Assembly (NCBI RefSeq): GCF_030272615.1
Contig: NC_081408.1
Coordinates: 615,288,476-615,352,475 of the forward strand
Direction: 5' to 3'
DNA: 64,000 nt
Origin: Cryptomeria japonica
Lineage: Eukaryota; Streptophyta; Pinopsida; Cupressales; Cupressaceae
This document shows positions 43,802 to 54,204 of this stretch, one piece after another (positions within the stretch are counted from its first letter, which is position 1; every line of letters begins with the position of its first letter). The notes below the pieces were generated by a model. That model searched no databases and was not told the origin of the DNA. It saw only the letters and a program-made list of their open reading frames with translations. The position numbers were made by a program, and so were the translations under genes.

Positions 43802-45780
43802 GTAGAGGTGTCCTAGTCACACCTCTGCTCTCTATCCTTGACTGAATCTGAGCTGACTGACTAGCATTAAAACTAGGAGCCCTGTGCTCTCTGGGGACTA
43901 GGTCCTCATACAACCGCCTATAGTACTCGACTGCCATGGTAGTGTACTATATCTCCCTTAGTGTGTCTCACATCGAGGCACCCACTGTTGCTCTCTACAG
44001 TCTCTTTGCAAAGCTCCTCTGCTTGACCCTGACGCTCTCTCTCTATGTCCCGCTCTACGGTAATTTGTGTAATCTGACGCTGTTGATTTAGTACCTGTGC
44101 CTGAAGCTGCTGCACCAACAACTGTAAGGATGTAATCTATGTATCCTCTCGATTGGTGGATATCCAAATCTGGAGGGGTACCTATGTCATGGTTCCCACT
44201 GTCCATATCCCTATCCTTGGTGTCGATGGAGGTAGCACATCTGATCTCCTCCTCTAGGTCGGACACCTAAACTCATCCATCCCACCCACAGCTTCTATAA
44301 CCTCACCTGCTTGGCCAACTCCACCAGCTCTGATTACTAAACCTCGCCTCCCTCTCTCATCCACTGCTCATTGCACTTCTCTCTCTCCCCACCATCTCCT
44401 CCTCTATCACCTCTCATCCCTCTATCCCCACTAAATCCTCCTCTATCACCTCTCCTTCCTCTATCTCCTCTCCCTGCTCTATCTCCATGCTCACCTCGGC
44501 CAACTCCCCTCCCATCTCCTCTATCATACCCTCCACCATCCCCAACTCCCTCCTCAAGCTCCTCTCCCTCCTCTCTTTGTCTCCCTAGCCTCTTGGGCTA
44601 CTCATCCTCATCATCATCAAAAGTGGGCATCATCTCTGTTGGATCAGATATCCGGGCTACAACATGAGCCATGAAGTGCGCTGCAAACTCCTCCGTCATC
44701 CCTGCATCTACTACCCCATAGGCATAGTCCCATATCTAGCTAGCCAAATGCATGTACTCCTCCACCGCCACAACACTATCAATAGTTGGACCCCACTCTG
44801 GCACATCTTGCCTCTGACGAGCATATAAGCATGCTCCCTATGGTATACCCTATTGTCACCCATACTATTGCTAAACTCGGCTGTGTAGGAACCTCTCAAT
44901 CACAAACAACATTCGCCCTATCAAGAATCAAGACATATATACATAAGGCATCTCTAGCCCATCCTTAGCCCACACCTCACACTCCATATATGGTCTCCAG
45001 ACAACTATATCAATATCATCTAGCACCCTCCTCTAATGTTGTATCTTGCCCAGCTTACATTGGACAACTATCCCAGTGTATCCATATGCATAAGCACGCC
45101 CAACTGGCTTATCTCTATTTGCAAGTGGCCTCGCTATGGGAATGTTCTCCTAGGCTCATACCTGTAACAATGTAACCCCAACTGATAAACTCCTATAGCC
45201 TAAGTATACCACTTGATGTAAATATCTATATAAATGGGCCAACATGTTGGACCCCCATGCGAATTAGCGACCCAGTCTCATCATATCCTCCAGAACCAAC
45301 CCCCATCCCACTGCCAGTCACTTCGACCTACGGTCAAGACACAAGGAGCCACCTACAAAACCTTCCAATACTGATGGTAGTGGGGCATAATCCAAATCAA
45401 TTAACTCTTGCCAAAGGATCTCATACCCACAAATCAAATCATCATGCAAAATTCGGTGAAGCGCCTTTGTCCCACCCTCCTCAATTTGCTCATAAGGAAA
45501 TAGTGCACCTACCACAGGGATCCGCAAAATCCGATAGCAATCCTCTGGTGTGACTATGATCTCGCCTGTTGCCAAGTGAAAGGTGTTGGTGTCACTATGC
45601 CACCTCTTTGCCAATGCTATGAATAAACCCCGGTTAATGATATACTGGGGCATGTCCAATAAAGAGGATAATCCACATCTCTCAATAATATCTCTATCTG
45701 CCTGTGTCAATCATGGAATCAGAGACCATGGCCTCAAAAATCGCTCTCGTTACTACAGAACACTAAGTCGCTCCTATCAC
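43802..45780 (-). pseudogene. Antisense ORF of D with plant mobile domain
   Basis: Minus strand, opposite to the LTR of D. 45710-45318 reads as a plant mobile domain: YIINRGLFIALAKRW, then HSDTNTFHLATGEIIVTPED and YRILRIPVVG, collinear with the ORF of A at 17433 onward. A stop splits it from an upstream RFLRPWSLIP segment. Between 45300 and 44650 it is decayed. 44650-44270 encodes Asp/Glu/Gly/Arg-rich low complexity. 44266-43802 gives a coiled-coil-like part and the YYRRLYEDLVPREHRAPS tail, which parallels HWRSLYESAVPLEQRAPS in A. The TRIM cuts the tail at 43801. Confidence 0.65.
44340..44600. repeat. CTCCTCTATC-type low-complexity tract
   Basis: A degenerate repeat of ctcctctatcacctctc on the plus strand. 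On the coding (minus) strand it gives a Gly/Asp/Arg/Glu-rich linker of the antisense ORF. Plus-strand frames here (Ser/Pro/Leu-rich) are artefacts. Confidence 0.7.
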
Positions 45781-45794
45781 AAACAAAGCATGTC

Positions 45795-46115
45795 CAATAT
45801 CAGTTCTTATATCGAAAATCAATCCCATATCAACATCAAAATTCATATCAACTTGAAACAATGAAAATCAAATCAAGTTCATATCGTAAATCAAATCCCA
45901 TATCAACATCAAAATTCATATCAACTTGAAACAATGAAAATCAAATCAAGTTCATATCGAAAATCAAATCCCATATCAAAATCAGAACAAAATCAACTTG
46001 AAACAATGAATATCAAATCAAGTTTCATATCGAAATTCAAATCCCATATCACAATCAGAACAAAATCAACTTGAAACAACAAAATATCAAATCAAGTTTC
46101 ATATCAAACATCAAG
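45795..46115. repeat. 73-bp tandem repeat, about four units
   Basis: The phrase acttgaaacaa recurs at 45851, 45924, 45996 and 46069 (72-73 bp apart). The unit contains atcaaatcaagttcatatcg and cccatatcaacatc. The array decays toward 46220. It lies just upstream of the antisense ORF. Confidence 0.8.
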
Positions 46116-47408
46116 ACCCATAATGCAAGCACCATATTGAGCAATCATATCAAAATATCCATATCGAAAATCAAAAACCCATATCAAAGACCCATAACGC
46201 AAGCAACTCAAAATCCCATATCACACGAATCATATTAGAAACCATATCGGAAATCAATAATTGGAACTCATATCAGACATCACATTCAATAACAGGGCAA
46301 AAATCAAAGATCCAAATCAAAAAGATAAAACAAGGATCATCATTCAAATCAATCAGCTTGGTACTTCAACAACAAAAGAAATTTCACAATCTATCAAGAC
46401 TCAGACATCATCACAACAGACACACAGATTAGTTATCGCACCCATCCAGGAACACTTGGCAGACACCTACTCACCCCAACCTATCCTCATTCCTCTAATT
46501 TTACCTCAGAACATCATATTTTCCTGCTAAAAACACTACATTTTCTGCCTATGCGCTAGCCAAACACCTCTATGTGTTGCAAACTTTACCCTATGCACTA
46601 GAAATTTTCCTATGCACTACCCTGTTCTACCTGTGCGCCACCATCTTTACCCTATGCGCTAGGTTTCACCTACGTGCTACCCTTTCCCCGCTATGCGCTA
46701 GCCTATTAGCTCTATGCGCTAAAACTACCTAATGCGCTAGCCTACATTGTCGATGCGCTATGAAATCCCCACCCAATGCTATCCTAATTCATAAACCCGA
46801 CATGCTACGGTTTTTTCTACATTCGCTATGAAACGTACCTTACGCACCAACACATGAAAATATGACATAAAAACATAAAAAACGTGCTCAAAAATGACAA
46901 ATCAAAAAGCAAAAAGGGGCCAAATTAGATGACTTACAGGTGGACCATACATGGCAGGCCTCTGGTATCGACAAACGCACTCAAATTGGTGAGAAGCATA
47001 AGGAACCGACATTTTGTCTCTCTCTCCAAATGTCACTTTCTCCAAAGTCAACAAGCACAAATGATGCAAATAAAACCACTTTTCACCTTTTTATAGGGTA
47101 AAAGAAAATTAGGGTTAGTAGGTGGGGCATGTATTTTGCTCGTGGTCTCACTTCTAACCCTAGCACACATCATTATCAAGAGATGAATCAATTGGTGCGT
47201 ATTCAACATAAACAAAATTTTAAAATGCGATCAAATCTACAACAATTATCAAATCAACCAAATTTCAATTTTTTTGATTCATCTCCCAAGGGGGCATTAT
47301 TAACATCATTTATCAAAGTCTAGGGCATGACATTGACATTTTGACACTGATCAAATTTTGATGACACATCAATTTTCTTTGAATCAGCATGTGCACACAC
47401 GTCACTTC
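46116..47408 (+). other. D 3' untranslated region
   Basis: No gene. It contains decayed tandem units to about 46260, the TATGCGCTA cluster (46545-46790), and otherwise unique AT-rich sequence to the PPT. Confidence 0.45.
46545..46790. repeat. CTATGCGCTAG cluster in D
   Basis: About a dozen degenerate copies of ctaTGCGCTAg (for example near 46548, 46588, 46608, 46653, 46692, 46714 and 46731). Same position relative to antisense ORF and PPT as the GCGC cluster of A. Confidence 0.65.
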
Positions 47409-47422
47409 AAAGAGGGGAAAAA
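47409..47422 (+). other. Polypurine tract of D
   Basis: AAAGAGGGGAAAAA directly before the LTR start TGTAGACG at 47423. Confidence 0.85.
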
Positions 47423-49002
47423 TGTAGACGCATAAAAACGACCACATCCTAAATGAATATTTAATGTTCATTTTATTCTCATTCCTCTATTTAGTTAAAT
47501 CTAATTTAATTTTTTTTTTTGATCGATAAAAGGCCGAAGCCAAAATTTATTTCTTTTATAAAAATATTACATCTCCATTCAGTGTGGGCACCGGTAGGAA
47601 AGAATGGAAATCTAATTTAATTAATCACTCACATTCCTCTATTTAATTAAATAAATTATTCAATTTATTTATTTAAATTCACTTAAGCCTTTTATGTCAT
47701 TTAATTGAATAAATCATTTTATTTAATTAAATCCCTTCTCTCTACTTTTAATTAAATTTACATTTAATTAAAATGCTCACTCTAAATAAATAAATATAAT
47801 TTATTATAATCCTCCACTTGCAACCACAATTGAAATAAAGCAATTTATTTTAAATTCTATTTTTCCCACCCACTTGCAAAATCCTACATCTCCCACTTGC
47901 CTCCTAAGCCCCCTTCCTAAATTCTTCTAGAACCTACCTAATCCTAATCAATTAGCCTAACCCCTTTAATTATCCCCTTTCCCTAAATTTGAGGATGTCA
48001 CTTCTCAAAATTGGAGTAAAGTCTTCCAAAGGCATTAAAGCCTTTATGCCTTCAACAAGCTAACTTGTTGAATTCCCCCAAATTTGGAAGGACTCTTACA
48101 AATTTGTCCCCAGAGTCTTCCAAACCATTAATGATTAACTAACCCTTTGTGGCATGGTTAGAGACTTTTTGCCTAACTCAACCCTCATCTAACCCAAGGG
48201 TCTCATCAAGCATTCATTGCTTTGACTATGGTTATTCCTTTAACCCTTGCACAAGAGTTTATCCTCTAGGTAAAAGATTTATCCAATGGGTAATCTTAAC
48301 CTAAACTTAACCCTTACCTCCTAAGGTAATCATGAGGTCTTCTCAAGTATTTAATGCTTCTTACATCTCCTCTCAAGCAGTCTTATGTTGACAATTGTCA
48401 CCATTTCATTGGTGAGAATTGTAAACATGGATTGATAACTTTCAATCTTGACCCTTGATAAGATCATCCAATCTGGACCATCCATTGCCCTATTTTTCCT
48501 ATAAATAGAGCCCTCATTCCCTCATTCTAATAATCCAAGTCTTTAGCATCACACTTATACTCATTTTTAGCAATCATTTAATCTCTCTTTGAAATAGAAA
48601 TAATCTAATAAACATTTTAGAAGCATTTCTATCATCATAGTTAATCATATAAACTAGTATATCATGTTAGGATAGTCTTTTACTAATCTCTTCATCTTAT
48701 CATCATTAGTTTAGTTCATATTTGTTAAAATCATGCATAGTTGGGATTGCATTCATATTAAGATTGATCAAAAGAATCCCTCATTCTCATGATTGTCATC
48801 CCTAAGTCACTTTGCTCAGTGATATGAGAGCAAAGACATTGGCTTGAGGGGTCTTGTGAGATAGAGAACAATGGAAATCCCCTTGGGAAGTTGAGGTATT
48901 CCACATAGCTCTATAACTTGCACCAAGAGTCCCATTGGTGTGTGTGTGCAAGTCATTGAATTTTGTAATTTCTATTTCATTGCACTGCTTTTCCCGCATA
49001 CA
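47423..49002 (+). repeat. 3' LTR of D
   Basis: TGTAGACGCATAA to CCCGCATACA, about 1580 bp including a 111-bp LINE-tail insertion. Preceded by a PPT. It ends exactly where C-family LTR sequence begins. Confidence 0.8.
47497..47622 (-). mobile_element. Tiny 5'-truncated LINE-like insert with 15-bp target duplication
   Basis: The target duplication AAATCTAATTTAATT lies at 47497-47511 and 47608-47622. Between them is a T-run, then 85 bp. On the minus strand this reads as a retroposon 3' end (...GGCTTCGGCCTTTTATCGATC followed by A-tail), like the 3' ends of plant L1-type elements. Confidence 0.75.
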
Positions 49003-49667
49003 ATTTGTAATTGATTTAATTGTAACATCTTAGTGAGCCGACCTACACAATTGATCTTAGGTTTTGGTATATATGTAAGATATCATTTATGAGATTATGG
49101 GTAATAGTAGAGGAGTGTGAAAAGGATTGTAATAAGGTATATGTGAATATAATCAGAGCTATACATGCAGACATCATTTGAAGATTCAAGGAAGGTATGA
49201 GGAAGGCAAATCAGAGCTTAACCGGTACTGAATCCAACATATGAAGATGCTATTTTTAGAAGTACATTATCATTGGATTTAACCATCCAATTGTAGTCAG
49301 TGTGACTCCCATTTTGTGATTGAGCAGTGAGCTCTAGGCAGTTGGCCTTTTTGCATGTGCAGACCCCATTTGTACACACATACTATATGCAGTACTATCA
49401 TCTGATTGTGAGTAAGGTTTCCCATCGTGGTTTTTCCCCTTATAGGGTTTCCATGTACAAATAACTATGTTATGTGTTGTGTATGTTATTTGTCTTTCTA
49501 TTTCATGCATTAAACTTTACCGGTATTGCAATTAACTATTAAACTGTCTACTGGCATTAAAGTTTGGTTTACCAGTATTATGCACTAAGTTTGGTTAAGT
49601 TATATTTGGTTGAAATTAATAGACAACTGATTCACCCCCCCCTCTCAATTGCCTCTGGGTCCTAACA
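49003..49667 (+). repeat. 3' LTR of C1, last 665 bp
   Basis: It matches 38667-39299 of the 5' LTR and ends GGTCCTAACA at 49667. The first ~400 bp were lost when D was inserted and trimmed. Confidence 0.85.
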
Positions 49668-50777
49668 TGATGGGAATGGTTGATAGGGTGATCCTTGAAC
49701 TTCCATAACCATTTTTTCATACTGAGACATAATGAGAATGAGGGGATAAAAGTGATGAGATGATGCTATATGAAGATGAGGATTAGGACTTAGAAAATTT
49801 GGATTGGATTGAGGATTGATTAGATTGGATGGGCTTTTGGTTTGATTAGATTGGTCCTTGGATTAGGACAAGATTGATTTTGATTAAGATGAAACCTTAG
49901 CCCCCATATTAGGACTAAGATGGGAATTGATGAAGTGGACCACAAGCAAGGTGACAACCAAGCTAGGTAAAATTTAGACCTTTGCAATTGATCAAACCTT
50001 CTTCCACTTAGGGTAGCTTTACATTCCTAAGCAAGAGAGGGTAAAAGGATTAGGGTTTTGATCAACCCAAAATAATTAAGAAAAGGTACTTGAGGGAGAT
50101 TCTTTCCCAAGCACAAAAGCTAATTGATTGATTGATTAAAGATAAAGTTCTAAATTAAACTTTCACAAAGTGTCGACCTTAGGATGAGGTTGATTAATTG
50201 ATTGATTAGATACTTGGAATGAAAATGATTGTTGAAGAATGAATTGATAGTATGAAGAAGAAGGGGAAGGTTACCCAAGATTGGATTAAGGATATAATAG
50301 AGATATTGATTGGGGATTGATGATTATTTAGAGGGATGAAAATGGATTAAGGATTTCATATGGATGAAGATAAGGGAAATGGGGGGTTTGATAATGACGG
50401 GGTGTAATTTGCAGGGGGGAGCATTTTATATTAGTTCTACTCTTGGCAAGAAGACATAGAAAACACATTAGTCATTGACGCAAATAGAGACATAAAGCAC
50501 AACATGCTATCCTAGGAAGTTGATTGAGGAGGAAAACCTTTGCTTGCTGACTCAAGTCCACACCCAATAGCTAATCAGAATACGACGTCTCACACAATGG
50601 ATTCTCAACTTCATATTAGCCGACTCCAAATGCTTATGTGGGCATGATATGGCAAGACTCTTGGGGGAGTTACTATCTCCCTTGCACAAAGATTATCCAC
50701 CTTTTGGAGGTGAATCGGGTGGCTTCTATTCCTAGAGTTCTTAGTAAAGATTTCTATTTGAAGACTATCCTTTGTAG

Positions 50778-50846
50778 TTGCACAAGCGCGATTGAGGCCT
50801 ATAGCCCAACAAATTACCAAGAACAATAGTAGTCACACAAATGTGA
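50778..50846 (-). other. Paired leader hairpins (B2)
   Basis: TTGCACAAGCGCGA at 50778-50791 and TCACACAAATGTGA at 50833-50846. In the second both sides of the stem differ from A (CACA/TGTG in place of CACG/CGTG), so pairing is kept by compensatory change. Confidence 0.5.
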
Positions 50847-50942
50847 TTTAGACCTCAGGGGCCCTATGAAGTACTTGATATGTGTGTAAACTCAGATAGC
50901 TCCATCCTCCAAGATTTTCATCTCAAAAGATGATTTGATTAT

Positions 50943-50977
50943 AGTGAGTTGGAATGCTCAGATTCAGCCTACTCACT
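50943..50977 (-). other. Leader hairpin with AGTGAG/CTCACT outer stem (B2)
   Basis: The outer stem is as in A and B1. The inner stem is GAAT/ATTC, different in sequence from those of A and B1. Confidence 0.45.
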
Positions 50978-51962
50978 TTAGTTGTTCCTCTCTCAGCAAT
51001 GCCTATGCTAGTGTGCTAGGCAAATAAGGAGGGCAAACTCGCTAAAGATAAAAAAACATGCAAATAAAATGAAAATGAGACACGGAAGACAAGTGGTTAA
51101 TTTTAATCCCAAAATCCAAATGTTATCTATCTAGAAAAAAAAACACAAGACTAATTTGGTGAGAATTTGGTCTTCTATATAACATCCTATGAGAAAAACG
51201 AGTTAGTAGTCTCAAATTAGGTCTTGTACTGCTCGAATAAAGTCTGCAAAACCCAAAAAATCTAATCAATAACACAAAATTTTGTAGATACAACGCTCAC
51301 ACTGTTCTACAGACAGTCACGTTGAAGCACCTGCGTCGGTGTTGAAATGCTTGTGTATGCGCTAAAGTGAGGCGAACCTACTTAAAACAGAAAATGTAGA
51401 AAGTGTAAAACTCATAAAAACATAAATTATACCTACGAATAGTCGTGTTGTTGTGTCGTCAATCGCGCTCGTGCCAGAAATAGAAAAAATGTTAGTGGTT
51501 AACCATAAATTTGAAAATTCAAATTTTCAAAAAGAGGCAGGATGTTACAAGGCGCTCATGCTATTCATAGAGTGCTCGCGCCAAAGTGACGTTTATAAAA
51601 ATAAAAAGCTAGATAAAACAGATTAACGAATTTTTTATTTTTTTTTAAAGTTATTTTATCCTTTTTATGTGTTTTTTAGTAACTGATAAAAAAAGTAAAC
51701 TACATAACTGAAAATATGAATATAAAGGTGAGTAAAGATAAGTCATAGGTGGACGCGTTGTTCCTGAAGCGCTCGTGCTGATCAATAGACCTGCAAAAAT
51801 GGCAGATTATAAAAATTCAAACTGCAGGCGGTCACGCCGAAATGCGAGCGCTCGCGGTGAAACTTGTATCACTCATGCCGAACCCGTATTGCTCATTCTG
51901 ATCCGAAACCTACACTAAAAATCACAAACACTTGAAGAAAAATGTTAAATTAGGGATGTGGG

Positions 51963-51979
51963 TCCCATCGGGCATGCCA
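51963..51979 (-). other. Primer-binding site of B2
   Basis: Minus-strand TGGCATGCCCGATGGGA three bases after the LTR end (CA at 51983-51984). It differs from B1 at a few sites. The tRNA is not identified with certainty (Arg-like). Confidence 0.55.
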
Positions 51980-52649
51980 AAATGAAGCAAGGGAAATCGA
52001 GCAAGGTGATAGAGGGTTAGTTTAAACATAAATGATATGGAAACCAAAATAGAAAACTTAAAACTAACACTATTACCTTGCAAGAGAAGATCTCTCTTGT
52101 TCCTCCGATTGAGCAAATGATGAAGTAGAGGCGCCCTTGTGCTCCACTTGTTTGGATGTGTTTTTCTTGATGGATGTGGAATGCTCTCCAAATGCACAAC
52201 AAAGTAAGTGGATTAGGATTGGATTTGGATTATGATGGATGAGGAATAGATGGATTTGGATGAAAAAGGATTTATCTTGGATGGGGGATTATTTGGACAT
52301 TATGTGGATATGATATAAGAAGGAAGATAGGGGCAACATAAGAATAGAAGAAGGATCCATGTAGTGGTTTGTGAGGAAATGAGACTCCAATTTATAGATT
52401 GGAGGAAGCCAATGGAGGGCCAAGATTGATTTTGCTATGAAGGGTTGAGATTGATTTGGGATGGAAGACATTGATCAAGGTGTATTGGGAGAATAAAAAG
52501 GAATATAAAATTCCTTGGGGAGAGGAAAGAGGAATTTAAAATTCCAAAATAAAGGATGCATGGGGGGATTCAAAGGAATTTTAATTTCCTTGAAAGTCTC
52601 AATGTTGATGTGACATGAGTGGAGAAATATAAAATTGGAGAATAACGAT

Positions 52650-53882
52650 TGTGTCGACTTGAATTTCATCATCAGAATACTACCTGCAACATATTAGTTT
52701 CACAAAATACAAAGGAAATGCTACAGGAAATCCAAAAACTCAACCAATGAAACTACATGAAATTGATATTAAAATAAAAACACTACTATTACCTTCATGA
52801 TTTAAGTCTCATTGTGTTCTGACTCCATTGTTCTTGGTTGCAGATGATTTGCTCTCAGACAAGCACTGGTAGATTCCAAGATGGCATATGAAGAATGGAC
52901 TGATAACTGATAGTTAACTGATACTATGATATGCAATGCAAATGATTTAAATCTAAATGATTATGCTAAATGAGAAATGTTAAATTGCTAAATTGCTTCA
53001 AGATAAAAACTCACAGATGCATAAGTTTTACTCAAATTTTTAACTTGAAGACTAACTCTTTCTCAACTCAAACTCCTACTTTTATAGACTTTGAGAGGAT
53101 AAGATGATGCGTCTAAGATCAACGGTCATGATCAGATCTGCAAATTTGGATGGCTGTGAGAAAAGGTGAAGATTGAGAGAAAGGGGGAAGGAGAAGACAA
53201 GTGTCACTCACCTCACCTTGACTGGGTTGCTGATTGAGGGAATCTAGGGATGGTTGGAGAAGATTTAGGCATGAGAGGACAAGTGGAGTCAGGTCCTTCC
53301 TAAGATGTAGGGATGTTGGAGAGAATATAGAAGAAGGTAAAGAAATATGTGTACGTACACAATATTTCATTTATTTTGGAAGTTGGAGATAAGTGGCTAA
53401 TAAATATTTTATTTATTTTAATTTTGTTGAATTAATTTAGCCACATGATGGATGAGTTGGCAAAGGAAAGATGAAGTGGAGATGGAAGGATGAGTTGGAA
53501 ATGAATTAAATAATTTAAGAAATCATTTAATATTTGAAACTATAGGATAGAAGAATAACCATTAAATATTAGATATTTAATTGATTAGAGGAATAAATAA
53601 ATATTAGATATTTAATTAGTTGATTTGGAGAATAATTAAATAGTAGATATTTAAGTAATTGATTTGAAGAATAATTAAATATTAGATATTTAATTAAATG
53701 ATTTGAAGAAAAGGATAAATGAATTAATTAATAAAATATTTCAATTTAATTAATTAATAGAAAGACATGAAATGAATTAAATAAATTAATCTTTTTGAAT
53801 TAACTATTTAATATAAGAATAATTATTAAATAAATATAAAATATTTATTTAATCGCTCATAGCCATTTTTATTGTGTATACA
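52650..53882 (-). mobile_element. Solo LTR (unknown family) in the LTR of B2
   Basis: 1233 bp with TG...CA ends (minus strand TGTATACACAATAAAAATGG ... AGTCGACACA). It is flanked by ACGAT (52645-52649) and ATGAT (53883-53887), a 5-bp duplication with one change. Both sides rejoin to the uninterrupted sequence seen at 33257-33270. The minus-strand frame at 53119-53370 is inside it and shows no domain. Confidence 0.9.
53552..53708. repeat. ~41-bp AT-rich tandem array in the solo LTR
   Basis: Four degenerate units containing ATTAAATATTAGATATTTAAT, a perfect 9-bp-arm palindrome, joined by tgatttgaagaata. Confidence 0.65.
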
Positions 53883-54204
53883 ATGATAAGTAGGATTAAG
53901 AGAGTTTCTGGAAGAATTAATTAGGCTAAGTGGGGAATAGGAAAAGTGATTTGTAGGAATCACATGGCTTAAGTTAATTAATTAGAATTAAATAACTAAG
54001 AGGAATTTAGAAGACAATGATTTGGTTGACTTTAGAAGAATAGGGAAATAATTAATTTATTGATAAATTAATTATTGGACTATAGTGACAAGATTGATTA
54101 AATTTGATTTAATTAACATTAAGAAGAAGAGAATTAACACAATTAAATTGGTTAATTATGATGAGAGGCTTAAATTAATTAAACATTAATTTTAGGTGTC
54201 TAAA

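Larger units (their letters stand above)
42358..49002 (+). mobile_element. Element D: 3' remnant of a plus-strand Tat-type element
   Basis: It keeps an antisense plant-mobile-domain ORF (43802-45780, minus), a terminal region with tandem repeats, PPT 47409-47422, and a 3' LTR 47423-49002. The order mirrors that of A (antisense ORF, GCGC cluster, PPT, LTR). No gag or pol remains. The right end abuts the inside of a C-family LTR at 49003, so D was inserted into the 3' LTR of C1. A deletion then removed its left part and the end of C1 pol. Confidence 0.7.
38258..49667 (+). mobile_element. Copia element C1 (inserted in B2; itself interrupted by D)
   Basis: Plus strand: 5' LTR 38258-39299, PBS 39302-39313, gag-protease 39357-40535, fused pre-integrase/RT 40536-41640, RNase H to 42357. 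After the D remnant comes the end of the 3' LTR (49003-49667). Flanking 5-mers GGATG (38253-38257) and TGATG (49668-49672) agree at four of five positions, a decayed target duplication. The integrase core is deleted. Confidence 0.8.
49668..51962 (-). other. B2 internal region, 5' part and leader
   Basis: No gene. 50400-51960 is leader: hairpin pair 50778-50846, large hairpin 50943-50977, and GCGC-rich short repeats (agcgctcgcg-like, 51300-51900). 49668-50400 is purine-rich on the plus strand, like 34500-35130. Confidence 0.55.
32705..54204 (-). mobile_element. Element B2: pol-less Tat-like LTR element (nested insertions inside)
   Basis: Minus strand: 5' LTR 51983-54204 (with a solo LTR inside), PBS 51963-51979, leader and body 49668-51962, then, after the C1 insertion, body 33598-38257, PPT 33583-33597, and truncated 3' LTR 32705-33582. 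Removing insertions leaves about 7 kb of internal sequence with Pro/Ser-rich coding traces and no protease, RT or integrase motif. Leader hairpins and a post-pol block shared with A suggest a non-autonomous relative that borrows its machinery. Confidence 0.65.
51983..54204 (-). repeat. 5' LTR of B2 (with solo LTR inside)
   Basis: It ends CA at 51983 and starts at 54204, where TGTAGACACC has become TTTAGACACC. Without the inserted solo LTR and its duplication it is about 984 bp. It matches 32705-33582 closely. It is inserted in the minus-strand ORF of block J. Confidence 0.8.

Noticed and set aside
44371-44667. Plus-strand Ser/Pro/Leu-rich frame
   Set aside because: Low-complexity C/T tract; the opposite strand continues the PMD ORF of D as an acidic/Gly/Arg linker.
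45795-46220. CRISPR-like array
   Set aside because: Units are contiguous degenerate tandem copies without unique spacers, in a plant retroelement.
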